In this document: piece by piece, positions 1 through 10,565 of the stretch | How positions within the stretch are numbered: position 1 is the first letter of the stretch | How the letters are laid out: each line of letters opens with the position of its first letter | Assembly: GCA_032718475.1 (NCBI GenBank) | Contig: JAUCBJ010004884.1 | Location: 1 to 64,000, forward strand | Source: Nemertoderma westbladi | Lineage: Eukaryota; Xenacoelomorpha; Nemertodermatida; Nemertodermatidae | Direction of reading: 5' to 3' | Length of the DNA: 64,000 bases | The notes under the pieces: generated by a model | The model's input: only the letters and a program-made list of their open reading frames with translations | What the model was told of the DNA's origin: nothing | Database searches by the model: none | Made by a program: the position numbers and the translations under genes

Positions 1-3000
1 CCCGATAGCTTTACGGTAAGAAACTCAAACTCAGTTCACACGATAGCTTTATGGTAAGAATCTCAAACTCAAACTCAGTTCACCGGATAGCTTTACGGTA
101 AGAAACTCAAACTCAGTTCACACGATAGCTTTACGGTAAGAAACTCAAACTCACTTCACCCGATAGCTTTACGGTAAGAAACTAAAACTCAGTTCACCGG
201 ATAGCTTTACGGTAAGAATCTCAAACTCAGTTCAGCCGATAGCTTTACGGTAAGAAACTCAAACTCTGTTCAGCCGATAGCTTTACGGTAAGAAACTCAA
301 ACTCAGTTCAGTCGATAGCTTTACGGTAAGAAACTCAAACTCACTTCACCCGATAGCTTTACGGTAAGAATCTCAAACTCAGTTCAGCCGATAGCTTTAC
401 GGTAAGAAACTCAAACTCACTTCACCCGATAGCTTTACGGTAAGAATCTCAAACTCAGTTCAGCCGATAGCTTTACGGTAAGAAACTCAAACTCTGTTCA
501 GCCGATAGCTTTACGGTAAGAAACTCAAACTCACTTCACCGGATAGCTTTACGGAAAGAAACTCAAACTCTGTTCACCCGATAGCTTTACGGTAAGAAAC
601 TAAAACTCAGTTCATCCGATAGCTTTACGGTAAGAAACTCAAACTCAGTTCACCCGATAGCTTTACGGTAAGAAACTCAAACTCTGTTCACCAGATAGCT
701 TTACGGTAAGAAACTCAAACTCTGTTCACACGATAGCTTTACGGTAAGAAACTCAAACTCAGTTCAGCCGATAGCTTTACGGTAAGAAACTCAAACTCAG
801 TTCAGCCGATAGCTTTACGGTAAGAAACTCAAACTCAGTTCACCTGATAGCTTTACGGTAAGAAACTCAAACTCAGTTCACCGGATAGCTTTATGGTAAG
901 AAACTCAAACTCAGTTCAGCCGATAGCTTTACGGTAAGAAACTCAAACTCTGTTCACCTGATAGATTTACGGAAAGAAACTCAAACTCTGTTCAGCCGAT
1001 AGCTTTACGGTAAGAAACTCAAACTCAGTTCACCTGATAGCTTTACGGTAAGAAACTCAAACTCTGTTCAGCCGATAGCTTTACGGTAAGAAACTACAAC
1101 TCAGTTCACCGGATAGCTTTATGGTAAGAATCTCAAACTCAAACTCAGTTCACCCGATAGCTTTACGGTAAGAAACTAAAACTCAGTTCACCGGATAGCT
1201 TTATGGTAAGAATCTCAAACTCAAACTCAGTTCACCCGATAGCTTTACGGTAAGAAACTCAAACTCAGTTCACCCGATAGCTTTATGGTAAGAATCTCAA
1301 ACTCAAACTCAGTTCACCCGATAGCTTTACGGTAAGAAACTCAAACTCAGTTCACCGGATAGCTTTACGGTAAGAAACTCAAACTCAGTTCGCCGGATAG
1401 CTTTATGGTAAGAAACTCAAACTCAGTTCACCGGATAGCTTTACGGTAAGAAACTCAAACTCAGTTCACCCGATAGCTTTATGGTAAGAATCTCAAACTC
1501 AAACTCAGTTCACCCGATAGCTTTACGGTAAGAAACTCAAACTCAGTTCACCGGATAGCTTTATGGTAAGAATCTCAAACTCAAACTCAGTTCACCCGAT
1601 AGCTTTACGGTAAGAAACTCAAACTCAGTTCACCGGATAGCTTTACGGTAAGAAACTCAAACTCAGTTCACCCGATAGCTTTACGGTAAGAAACTCAAAC
1701 TCAGTTCACCCGATAGCTTTATGGTAAGAATCTCAAACTCAAACTCAGTTCACCCGATAGCTTTACGGTAAGAAACTCAAACTCAGTTCACCGGATAGCT
1801 TTATGGTAAGAATCTCAAACTCAAACTCAGTTCACCCGATAGCTTTACGGTAAGAAACTCAAACTCAGTTCACCCGATAGCTTTATGGTAAGAATCTCAA
1901 ACTCAAACTCAGTTCACCCGATAGCTTTACGGTAAGAAACTCAAACTCAGTTCACCGGATAGCTTTATGGTAAGAATCTCAAACTCAGTTCACACGATAG
2001 CTTTACGGTAAGAAACTCAAACTCAGCTCACCCGATAGCTTTACGGAAAGAAACTCAAACTCAGTTCACCCGATAGCTTTATGGTAAGAATCTCAAACTC
2101 AAACTCAGTTCACCGGATAGCTTTACGGTAAGAAACTCAAACTCAGTTCACACGATAGCTTTACGGTAAGAAACTCAAACTTTGTTCACCCGATAGCTTT
2201 ATGGTAAGAAACTCAAACTCAGTTCACACGATAGCTTTACGGTAAGAAACTCAAACTCAGCTCACCCGATAGCTTTACGGAAAGAAACTCAAACTCAGTT
2301 CACCCGATAGCTTTACGGTAAGAAACTCAAACTCAGCTCACCCGATAGCTTTACGGAAAGAAACTCAAACTCAGTTCACACGATAGCTTTATGGTAAGAA
2401 TCTCAAACTCAAACTCAGTTCACCGGATAGCTTTACGGTAAGAAACTCAAACTCAGTTCACACGATAGCTTTACGGTAAGAAACTCAAACTTTGTTCACC
2501 CGATAGCTTTATGGTAAGAAACTCAAACTCAGTTCACACGATAGCTTTACGGTAAGAAACTCAAACTCAGCTCACCCGATAGCTTTACGGAAAGAAACTC
2601 AAACTCAGTTCACCCGATAGCTTTACGGTAAGAAACTCAAACTCAGTTCAGCCGATAGCTTTACGGTAAGAAACTCAAACTCAGTTCAGCCGATAGCTTT
2701 ACGGTAAGAAACTCAAACTCAGTTCACACGATAGCTTTACGGTAAGAAACTCAAACTCAGCTCACCCGATAGCTTTACGGAAAGAAACTCAAACTCAGTT
2801 CACCCGATAGCTTTACGGTAAGAAACTAAAACTCAGTTCAGCCGATAGCTTTACGGTAAGAAACTCAAACTCAGTTCAGCCGATAGCTTTACGGTAAGAA
2901 ACTCAAACTCAGTTCACACGATAGCTTTACGGTAAGAAACTCAAACTCAGCTCACCCGATAGCTTTACGGAAAGAAACTCAAACTCAGTTCACCCGATAG

Positions 3001-3022
3001 CTTTACGGTAAGAAACTAAAAC
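1..3022. repeat. 38-bp satellite array (about 78 units)
   Basis: Head-to-tail array that starts before the window. The unit is about 38 bp, built from GATAGCTTTACGGTAAGAA, then ACTCAAACTCAGTTCA and a variable trinucleotide (CCC, CCG, GCC, CAC, CCT). A 44-bp variant with an extra AACTCA-type hexamer recurs between about 1120 and 2420, giving higher-order patterns. Most units carry CGGTAAGAA, a good match to a metazoan 5' splice site; some have GGAAAGAA instead. No coding potential. Confidence 0.97.
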
Positions 3023-3185
3023 TGGGGGAGACACTGTCCTGGGGCAGTGTTGGAAACATGAGATTTACTGTCGAGGCTTTTACAGGCGGGCTGGCAATTC
3101 AATAACAATTATGTCCAGACTTTAACCTAATATCTTTTACGGTGGAATCGCTACATAGTTCTTGTGGGTGTTATCATGGCCTAAA
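3023..3185. other. Spacer between two satellite arrays
   Basis: Single-copy looking sequence. It contains a short hairpin (CACTG, loop, CAGTG) near 3033-3050. No gene seen. Confidence 0.6.
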
Positions 3186-3770
3186 TAAAATAACATAAAA
3201 TCGCGATCAAATTAATTAAATCGCGATAAAAATGATTTATTTCGCGATAAAATTAATTAAATCGCGATAAAAATGATTTATTTCGTGATAAAATTAATTA
3301 AATCGCGATAAAATGAATTATATCGCGATAAAATTAATTAAATCGCGCTAAAAATGATTTATTTCGCGATAAAATTAATTCAATCGCGATAAAATTAATT
3401 AAATCGCGATAAAAATTATTAATTTCGCGATAAAATTAATTAAATCGCGATAAAATTAATTAAATCGCGATAAAATTAATTAAATCGCGATAAAATTAAT
3501 TAAATCGCGATAAAATTAATTAAATCGCGATAAAATTAATTAAATCGCGACAAAATTAATTAAATCGCGATAAAATTAATTAAATCGCGATAAAAATGAT
3601 TTATTTCGCGAAAAAATCTATTAAATCGCGATAAAATTAATTAAATCGCGATAAAAATGATTTATTTCACGATAAAATCAATTAAATAGTGATAAAATTA
3701 ATTAAATTGCGATAAAATTAATTAAATCGCGATAAAAATGATTTATTTCGCGATAAAAATGATTTATTTG
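3186..3770. repeat. 20-bp AT-rich satellite with two palindromes per unit
   Basis: Tandem array of a unit near AAATCGCGATAAAATTAATT. Each unit joins the palindrome ATCGCGAT to TTAATTAA. Variant units read AAAATGATTTATTTCGCGAT. CpG is kept at nearly every TCGCGA in an otherwise very AT-rich array; a few units show TCGTGA or TCACGA changes. Confidence 0.95.
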
Positions 3771-3896
3771 AAAGCGGGAAATTTGAATCTATTGTGTGTG
3801 AAACAGCACTGAAGCTGTAGGTATGGAGGCCTTCTGGTACTGGTATGAGTATGACTGTGGATATACACACCGCACATAGGCTTACCTAGGGCAACT

Positions 3897-4106
3897 ATGA
3901 ATTGCTTAAATTGTAATCGAGCTGTTAATCATGGGGACAGTTTCTGTTCCAACTGCGGTCATCCTCTGGAAATTCGGCAAATTGTGAACCCCAGTACCAG
4001 TAGTTTCTCGTCAAATATTCCTGTTACGGCTACTGGCACTAGAACGAGCAGACAGAGTACCATCTCAAGTCAGGTCGCTATTTTCAGGTCAGGTCAGGTA
4101 TTCTAG
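3897..4106 (+). CDS. Small zinc-ribbon ORF, possible first exon
   Basis: Sixty-nine codons from an ATG. The N-terminus has the spacing CLNC...CSNCGHPL (residues 3-6 and 17-23), typical of a zinc-ribbon motif. The rest is Ser/Thr-rich and without recognisable domain. Several CAGGTCAGGT steps near 4085-4100 could be splice donors, so this may be the first exon of a gene whose remainder is not visible. The ORF ends 74 bp before an LTR-like element. It could equally be a chance ORF or an element fragment; only the zinc-ribbon spacing supports it. Confidence 0.35.
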   Translation: MNCLNCNRAVNHGDSFCSNCGHPLEIRQIVNPSTSSFSSNIPVTATGTRTSRQSTISSQVAIFRSGQVF

Positions 4107-4180
4107 GTCATTGATCAAGAAAACTTGCCACCTCCATGCAATATAAAGGAGGTTCCACCTGTAGCTGCATAGTCCTTCTT

Positions 4181-4790
4181 TGTGACGGGAATCAGGAGTT
4201 GGTTACTAGATCCCGACTGGTGTGTTGTCTTGGTGTTATACGCGTCGCCGCGTCCATAGGCTGCTGAAAGGCTGGTGTCTGGATATCATATATATAATAG
4301 GCCGAAGGCCGTTGGAATAACTGAGTTTTTAGTGTCAGTTGTTATAATTACAGAACATGATAATAGCACAGTCAGAATATAATAGAACGGTAATGACGAC
4401 GGTTAAAAACAGTTCTGGTCTCACAACTCTACAGATACCAACTGAATCATAATCCACAAGTACAACGGTTATATATTATTAACATATATTAATCACAGCT
4501 ACTGTATTGAGTGGCCTGGCCAATAGATGCGTTCCAATCACCTGTTTTGCCCTCCCACCATTGGCTAACCCAATTAATCTCCATCTTGCCACTCCCTGCT
4601 GCCACTATCCCCATGTACTAGCCCTGCTAGCCCTTTTGTCCCTCTGAGATGGTTTATGACCTCTCAACTTTCTTTTGCCTGGCGATGTGTATCGCCTAAA
4701 TTGGTTATTAGGTGACATTATTATTGGTAATGTCACCTTCCCAACTATAATTGGTAAAATGCCACTTCGCCTAATTTCCGCTTGGTAGTG
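4181..4790 (-). mobile_element. LTR-like element family 2, copy 1 (terminal part)
   Basis: Starts with TGTGACGGGA, as do the copies at 22111 and 62404, and shares with them the CGCGTCGCCGCGTCCA-type block, the GGCCGAAGG block and ACTGAATCATAAT. Coding remains upstream on the minus strand end at this block, so it is probably the 3' LTR of a minus-strand element. The far boundary is not defined. Inside, 4711-4737 is a small hairpin (GGTGACATT ... AATGTCACC). Confidence 0.65.
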
Positions 4791-5648
4791 CAAGGAATTG
4801 AACCATTGAACTGTGGTTCAGAGGTGATCCCGATAGTAGAAACGCCGTCAGCTCCCTCCTGATAGTTATCGTAATGAATAGGTTTAGTAAACCTATCATT
4901 ATCCAGTCCTCTTGTAGGAGCTCTTGTAGGATCTCTTCTGATATATCTTTATTGCTCCCTTCCGGAAGTGATATAGCTCCTCCTTCCCTGGTCTCGATCC
5001 CCACTTGAGTGAGTTCGCAAGTTCCGCTCCGTATTCCTCCTGGAACTTGTTCCAGTCCATCGGCTTGTGGCAGACAAGTCCCATCAGTCGGCCCATCACC
5101 ACGGCTCCGTAATGTCCCGTGTTGTCCACCAATCCCAATCCCTCTGGTTTCGTCATAGCCATGTAGACTACCTGCATGTCCAGAAGTTTGGGGGTGCCTG
5201 GTACAATAATTCTGTCCACGTCGCCGCATATTGCCGATTCCACCTTGACCGTAGCCAAGTCTTACTAGCTCCTGCACCGCATTCGGCAACTGGTTTAACT
5301 TCGGCCCGCTCTTTTTTCCATAGGTCCCTTGGTCGAATGGAAAGATATCTCCATTTGGCGCTGCTCTCCATACGGCGCTGCTCTCCATTCGGCGCTGCTA
5401 AGTGTAGCAATATCAATATAGTTCTAGCCGATCCTCCCGACCCCCTTCTCGAGTCCTCGTCGTCCTCCACAGTCCCTTCGTCGTCTATGACCATGTATCC
5501 GCCCCTCTCCATGGAATCTACAAATCTCCTCCACGCCTTCCTCGGTCATTCCCTCGGGTACTAGCCTCGTCCCCATTTACAATGTAGTGAAGATGCTCAT
5601 CGATTGCGTTGTCCAACGACGGTGTCCCGTAGGTCCTGACCAGTCGTT
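4791..5648 (-). pseudogene. Exonuclease-like accessory ORF fragment of element family 2
   Basis: Read on the minus strand in three frames joined by shifts. Motif I is GGYMVIDDEG (near 5510-5480), then LAAPNGDIFPFDQGTYGKK, then a motif II-like KVESAICGDVDRI, then VVYMAMTKPEGLGLVD and LKWGSRPGKEELYHFRKG. This order and spacing match the copy at 23.8-25.4 kb and, more distantly, residues 465-680 of the intact 944-residue protein at 49.4 kb. I infer an EXD1/Egalitarian-like DEDD 3'-5' exonuclease fold. The zinc-knuckle part is absent here: the exonuclease remnant joins directly to the LTR-like block. A short GGCGCTGCTCTCCAT duplication near 5352-5400 causes one break. An RTE-like LINE inserted just upstream. 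Confidence 0.6.
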
Positions 5649-5668
5649 AACTAGGCCATTAACTAATT

Positions 5669-7209
5669 CGCTGTCTAACTCTCTACTAACTAACTAACTA
5701 ATTCTCTGTTGCAACAGCCAAGTGTGAGATCCAGCTTCACACTACAGCTGAGCAACAGGTATGAGGCTCTTGCCTCTGAGGCGGCAGATCACTGTGAGGG
5801 CTATACTGCCTTTACAGAAGCAGTTAAGTTAGCAGCTGCAGAAACAGTTCCTGTATACCCTCGAAACAGGAAAAGGGCGCCCTGGACTGACAACAAAATT
5901 CAGAAGTGCCGAAATGACCTTCATAAGGCGCAGAAAGAGTCCCGACTCAAACAGACTACAGCGGCCAAGAATGCAGTTAAGGCTGCATCTAGGTCCCTGA
6001 ACAGGCAGTACTCTGTTAATCTACAGGAGCTAATAAACCAACAGGTTGATGCCATCAATGATGCTGACGACAGCAGGCAATCATCCCAGGCATGGAAATC
6101 GATCAATCTGCTTACTGGGCGGAAAAGCCAACCAACCACCAAGGTTAAGGCTGAATCACCAGCCGATCACCTCAATGGTTGGAAGCCCACTTTGAAAAGC
6201 TCCTCAATAATGACAGGGTATTGCCTGGGTATAGACAAACTTGCACCATTCTTGTTCATTATTGTGGTTGACTATGTTCTACGCATGTCCTTAGATCATC
6301 ATAATGATGATGGGGTGATGATAACTCCACCTACTGGCTCCAGAAGTCGAGGAAATCCTGCCAAGTACCTAACTGATCTAGACTTTGCTGATGACTTAGG
6401 AGTACTCTCAGAATCATTAGAGGGAGCCCAACGGCTCCTCAGCTCATTAGAACATGCTGCTTCTAGTGTTGGTCTTTTTATTAACTCCAGAAAGACCAAA
6501 ATTCTGACAGTTAACTTTGAAAGTCCTCAGCAAGTCTCTGATCGGATGAGCATAAGCTCAAAGGATGGTATGCTTGAGCATGTGGACGACTTCTGTTACC
6601 TGGGATCATGGATCCGGAAGTCAGGTGAGGACCTTCGAATACGTAAGGGAAAGGCATGGGCAGGCTTGAATAGGCTTTCCAGGATTTGGAAGTCACCTAG
6701 AATTAATCGGAAACTTAAGGTCCGATTATTTAGAGCAGCAGTAGTTCCAGTACTCCTCTACGGGAGTCCATGCTGGGCTCTAACTGCTGAGGACACCAAA
6801 TCTCTGGATGGCACATTCACAAGAATGCTACGCCGGGTACATTGTGTCAAGTACAATGCACACATCTCCAACCAGACACTATATAACATTGGAGGTGTCT
6901 CATTGGTTCCCCCAAGCTTGACACTAGAACAAAATCGCCTCCGCTTTGCAGGACATTGCTTTCGCCGTGAGGACCAGCCAGTGCATAATCTTGTACTTTG
7001 GCAGCCTCATGGAGTGAATAAGCATGGTGGACAGACAGCCCATGACTTTCTTGAGACGCATCTTAAAGGACACTGGCCTTGAAGATGTGGATGATCTAGC
7101 AAATGTCATGGGTGATAGGGAGTTGTGGCGGTGCAATTTTGTTGACAAGCCGGCACAGCATTCTTAAAAATGCAGCTGCAATGCAGCATGCCGATCCTAG
7201 TAGTAGTAG
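5669..7209 (+). mobile_element. RTE-like LINE, copy A, flanked by 20-bp target duplication
   Basis: The direct repeat starting AACTAGGCCATTAACTAA lies at 5649-5668 and 7210-7229 and brackets the element. The 3' end is GCCGATCCTAGTAGTAGTAG, a (TAG)n tail also seen in copy B and, reversed, in the fragments at 16.8-18 kb. The copy is 5'-truncated, with no endonuclease. The first ~40 bp (TAACTAAC repeats) are not seen in copy B. It landed in the exonuclease-like pseudogene. Confidence 0.85.
5709..7082 (+). pseudogene. RTE-like reverse transcriptase, core deleted
   Basis: Open frame of 457 codons, but not a working enzyme. Residues 1-160 are the basic linker upstream of the RT (LLTGRKSQPTTKVKAES region). 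Compared with copy B at 28.4 kb, about 690 bp carrying RT motifs A and most of B are missing between GTATTGCC and ACTTGCACCATT near 6230, so the catalytic aspartate of motif A is lost. The frame resumes at FIIVVDYVLRM and keeps the FADD motif (DLDFADDLG) and the C-terminal connection domain (YLGSWIRKSG, LLYGSPCWAL). A one-base indel and an extra AGAC near 7035 (TGGACAGACAGCCC against TGGACAGCCC) shift the frame near the C-terminus. Confidence 0.85.
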
Positions 7210-7229
7210 AACTAGGCCATTAACTAATT

Positions 7230-7549
7230 AATTTTTATTTGTTCATTCAACAAAATCTAAACCTCAATTCTCTAAATCTGGTTTATTTCCATCAGTTTAA
7301 TTTGTACTCTATAATATCAAAAACACTCCTATTTGTGGTATTGTTTTTTACATAGATTGACATAGACTTTATGAGAAATCTGGAAAGTATTACCGGTATA
7401 TTAATTCATATTATAACCAAATTACCCTGCACTTCGGTAAAAAAGGCAATTTTAGGAATAGGTTCATTTCTAGATAATATAATTAATAAATATTAAAACT
7501 ACAATAATAGACAACAGACAACAGACGTAGGCTTACAGAGTAATATACA
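7230..7549. other. AT-rich spacer
   Basis: No ORF, repeat or motif recognised. Confidence 0.5.
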
Positions 7550-7860
7550 TTATGGAACACGATCAGCTGTAAATTGTCGGCACATACTGTAAACATTAAC
7601 ACCAAGTTCATCATCATTGCCTGAATCTAACTGCGCCATTCTGACCAATAACTCTTCTTCATTTTCAGTGCTAATTGGACACGGGATGTCACTGACATCA
7701 ACCACAGACTCATTCTCCTCTGCAACAGGCCCTTCCCAATCTATACCAAACGTTTCTATGTTAGCCATAACAGGATCTTCATTAGCAGGAGTCAAACGAC
7801 TGTTAATAAATATCTGTTTTGGCGACCAGTAATGTTCAGTATGTAATCCATATGAATTCT
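7550..7860 (-). pseudogene. C-terminal fragment of an integrase-type transposase (KRBA2-like)
   Basis: A minus-strand frame open through about 100 codons and ending at a stop at 7550. It contains WSPKQIF, then FGIDWEGP, then VSDIPCPIS and a final NVYSMC. From memory of the family, invertebrate integrase-core proteins often annotated KRAB-A-domain-containing-2-like end in this pattern (TP-x-QLW ... YGIDWEGP ... NFGIDIY). Only the tail is present; the catalytic domain is not visible upstream, where an unrelated LINE begins. The acidic composition is typical of that tail. Assignment by pattern only. Confidence 0.5.
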
Positions 7861-7895
7861 ATGCCTCGCAGAATTTGTTAAGATATAGTGTGGAG

Positions 7896-9691
7896 TTAGT
7901 TGTTCATATAGGTGCCGACATGAATTAAACTCCTAAGGGCCTGACTATAGCTAGTGTACAAGGAATCCATGTCTGCTTGTGCAAGCGCACCTATATTGAA
8001 CTTAAGGTTGTAGGTTATCACTGGGACCGCCAATGAATCCCACAGAAAGTACACTATTTCGGGATCTAGCCACCGAGTTGTGAGGCCTCGCAATTGAAAT
8101 GAATGAGAAAGACTTGCAATGGCCTGTTGTGATTCGTATAATACAAGCCGAGAGCTGGAAGTACAACTGAGTCGGTAGCCTAGGAATTCCAGGGCTAGAC
8201 TTCCTTGAACTAGTGTTCCACCAAGATTGAGAAAGTAGGGTTGGTGTGTTAGTCTGCATCCCATATCAAGAACCAACCACGATGTTTTCGATGCAGCAAA
8301 CGATAAACCTACATCACTAGCTTTGTTAGAGAGAGCACTGGCCATTATCTCCTAGTCGCACTTAGAGGTGCATAGAAAGAGAAAATCGTCAGCATATGCA
8401 AGCACTCCAAGTCAGACAGGTCCAATACAGCAGCCAAGACCTGGGGACTGGAGTCCATTGACCATCGCCTCCATGTACAGGTTGTAGAGTGTTGGAGACA
8501 GACAGAAGTGATCCCTGCTTCAGGCCCTTATGAACTGCAATTGGGCATATATCAATTCCTTCGCTGAATTTAAGAAACACTGGGCTCAAAGCATAATAAC
8601 TGAATATAGTGGCGGCAATATATGGATTGACTCCATTATTAAGAAGCTTGCGAATCAGGATAGAGTAGTCAACATTATCAAAGGCAGCTTCGATATCAAC
8701 TTGGCAAATATATATCGGGGAACCTCTAGATAAGAGTATTCAGTTGTTCTATCATTGAGAACAGCTTATTCATTGAGTTATTCAGTATTCAATTGTCTCC
8801 AGGAGAATTGCGATAGCAGCATCTGTACCAAGTTTTCTCTGATATGCGGTCTGATTCTGGTGTGTACCACAATTATTGAGATAGTTGGAAATCAAAATGT
8901 ACTCTAGGATTTTCGCGAATATATTTATCGATGATATGGGTCTATTAGATGCCTCTTGCCTGCTAGATGCCTGCTTTGCCTGTGGAGAGACTAGTTATGG
9001 CCCTATTTACTGCATGCCATGAGATATTAGGTGGAGAGGAGGTGGAACATTTCTCCTTTAAGTCTGCACGTAGTGAATCTAAATTCTCCTTTGTTCCTTT
9101 ATCTAAACCAAATTTATTGGTATAATATGACCGGAGCTTGGATTGCATTTCAGGTGCAATTCCATGACCATGTCTGTCTTTGTTATTCACTTGGGACCAG
9201 AATTGTCTTGGATTGGATCTAGCTTTGCTAGACCATTTGTTTACCTTGTTAGCAACTAGATTTCTAGATAGGAAGTTTTTTAGATTACGTGTTGTTCCTT
9301 TAGAAGACTTGAATTTCTCTGCAAGAGGACTGTTGGGGTCCTTATCGTGCGAAGACCACACATTATAAAGGCCTTTGGTTACTTTGCATTTCTGTTTTAA
9401 CAGTTTGGAGCGGATTCTAATATTCCTTGAACACTTAACTTTTTTTATTACAGGAATATAGGATAGTGCGCAGTGGCAAATTGTGTCCCTTAGGTTTTCT
9501 GCTGCAATATTCAGATTTGTCACTGAGTGTTCCCTGAACTGAAGAAAATGTTGTATGTCAATTAAAGCCTTGTCAATGGAGGTTGAGTAATGTAAGAGCT
9601 GATCCTTTATACCTTTGTGCCATGCAAATTTAACTTGACATAGTAACTTTGGTTTGGTATGCAAAGCGGTATCAGTAGCAGCTGAATCCAC
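7896..9691 (-). pseudogene. Linker and reverse transcriptase of the minus-strand LINE
   Basis: 9691-8963 is the basic endonuclease-RT linker (NPRQFWSQVNNKDRHG near its end, then the start of the RT at ITSLSTGKAGI). The RT is then split over several frames: YNLNNCGTHQNQ-type finger/palm region near 8870-8800, LKQGSLLS near 8520 (motif B, normally QG-x-x-LSP), and AYADDFLFLC near 8395-8350 (motif C, Y-A-D-D). The frame 8345-7896 holds the post-catalytic region (GLSFAASKTSWLVLD, FLGYRLS). Several frameshifts make it non-functional. Confidence 0.75.
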
Positions 9692-9764
9692 AATAGACTT
9701 TGCCAGCAGAAGTGTAGCACTTATCCCATTGTGGTCTGGCTGATTTGAATCAGGTTCATCAGGT

Positions 9765-10565
9765 TCAGACTTTGCCTTGAATAATAGAACTCATAATGTA
9801 GGAAGGTACTAATATATGATCGATGTAGGATTCCCCCATGCCTCCTTGGAATGTTGTACAGGGTCCTTCAAATGGTTCAAATGGGTCAGCTGCTACAAGT
9901 CCCAGGTTGTTCATCCAAGTGAACAGAACTCTGCCTCTTTTAGAGGCACCACTCCTGCCAGCTCTGCTTCCCTGCAGGGTCCCTAGATCGCCATTTGTGT
10001 CTGCAACGATTATTGGGATCACTGCGCCATGTTCATTGATAAGTGATTCAAGTCTTCTCAAAAAATCCATATACTTATCTTTTTCCTTCGAAGAGTTTGG
10101 GGCATAACAAGAAAGAATCAGGTATTGTTTATTACTGCCAGCAAGTTGTGTTATTATCCCTACTATGTCATCAGAGGAGTTCACTTTAAGTGAATGTACA
10201 ATTTTATCAGTTCGAAACAGAAGGGCTACTCCACCAGCACCCCTCCTTCTGTTAGCGTTATTCATTAAATTACTTACTGAGTGCACATAGTCAAAGTTGT
10301 TGTCCATGTTGTTAAGTAAAGTTCTGCATGAGATGTCGTCCAGCCAGTGCTCCTGGATAGTGACAAAATAATGACTAGCAAGTAGATCAGTTACATGAGA
10401 TATGCTAGACATCAGACCTCTAGTGTTGATAGTGCATAGTTTGATGGATAGAGTTGTATCCTCTGTGTTATCTGTTTTGAAAGGTTTGCCACTGTATTTA
10501 TTACTGTCAGCGCTTAAGTGCCTGTTGCTAGTGCAATCCGCCATATGCTGAATGTTAAAAACCAT
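9765..10565 (-). pseudogene. APE-type endonuclease domain of the minus-strand LINE
   Basis: 266-codon frame. Recognisable steps are LCTINTRGL (strand 1), TIQEHWL (catalytic Glu in Q-E-x-W), GAGGVALLFR, LILSCYAPNS, IIVADTNGDLG (the D-x-N pair) and YIDHILVP near the end. These match an apurinic-type LINE endonuclease that nicks the target for target-primed reverse transcription. The final SDH-type motif is missing because the frame breaks near 9765. It overlaps the upstream ORF1 frame by about 11 bp. Confidence 0.8.

Noticed and set aside
1-3022. CRISPR array
   Set aside because: Units are directly contiguous with only three variable bases between conserved cores; there are no spacers and the context is eukaryotic.
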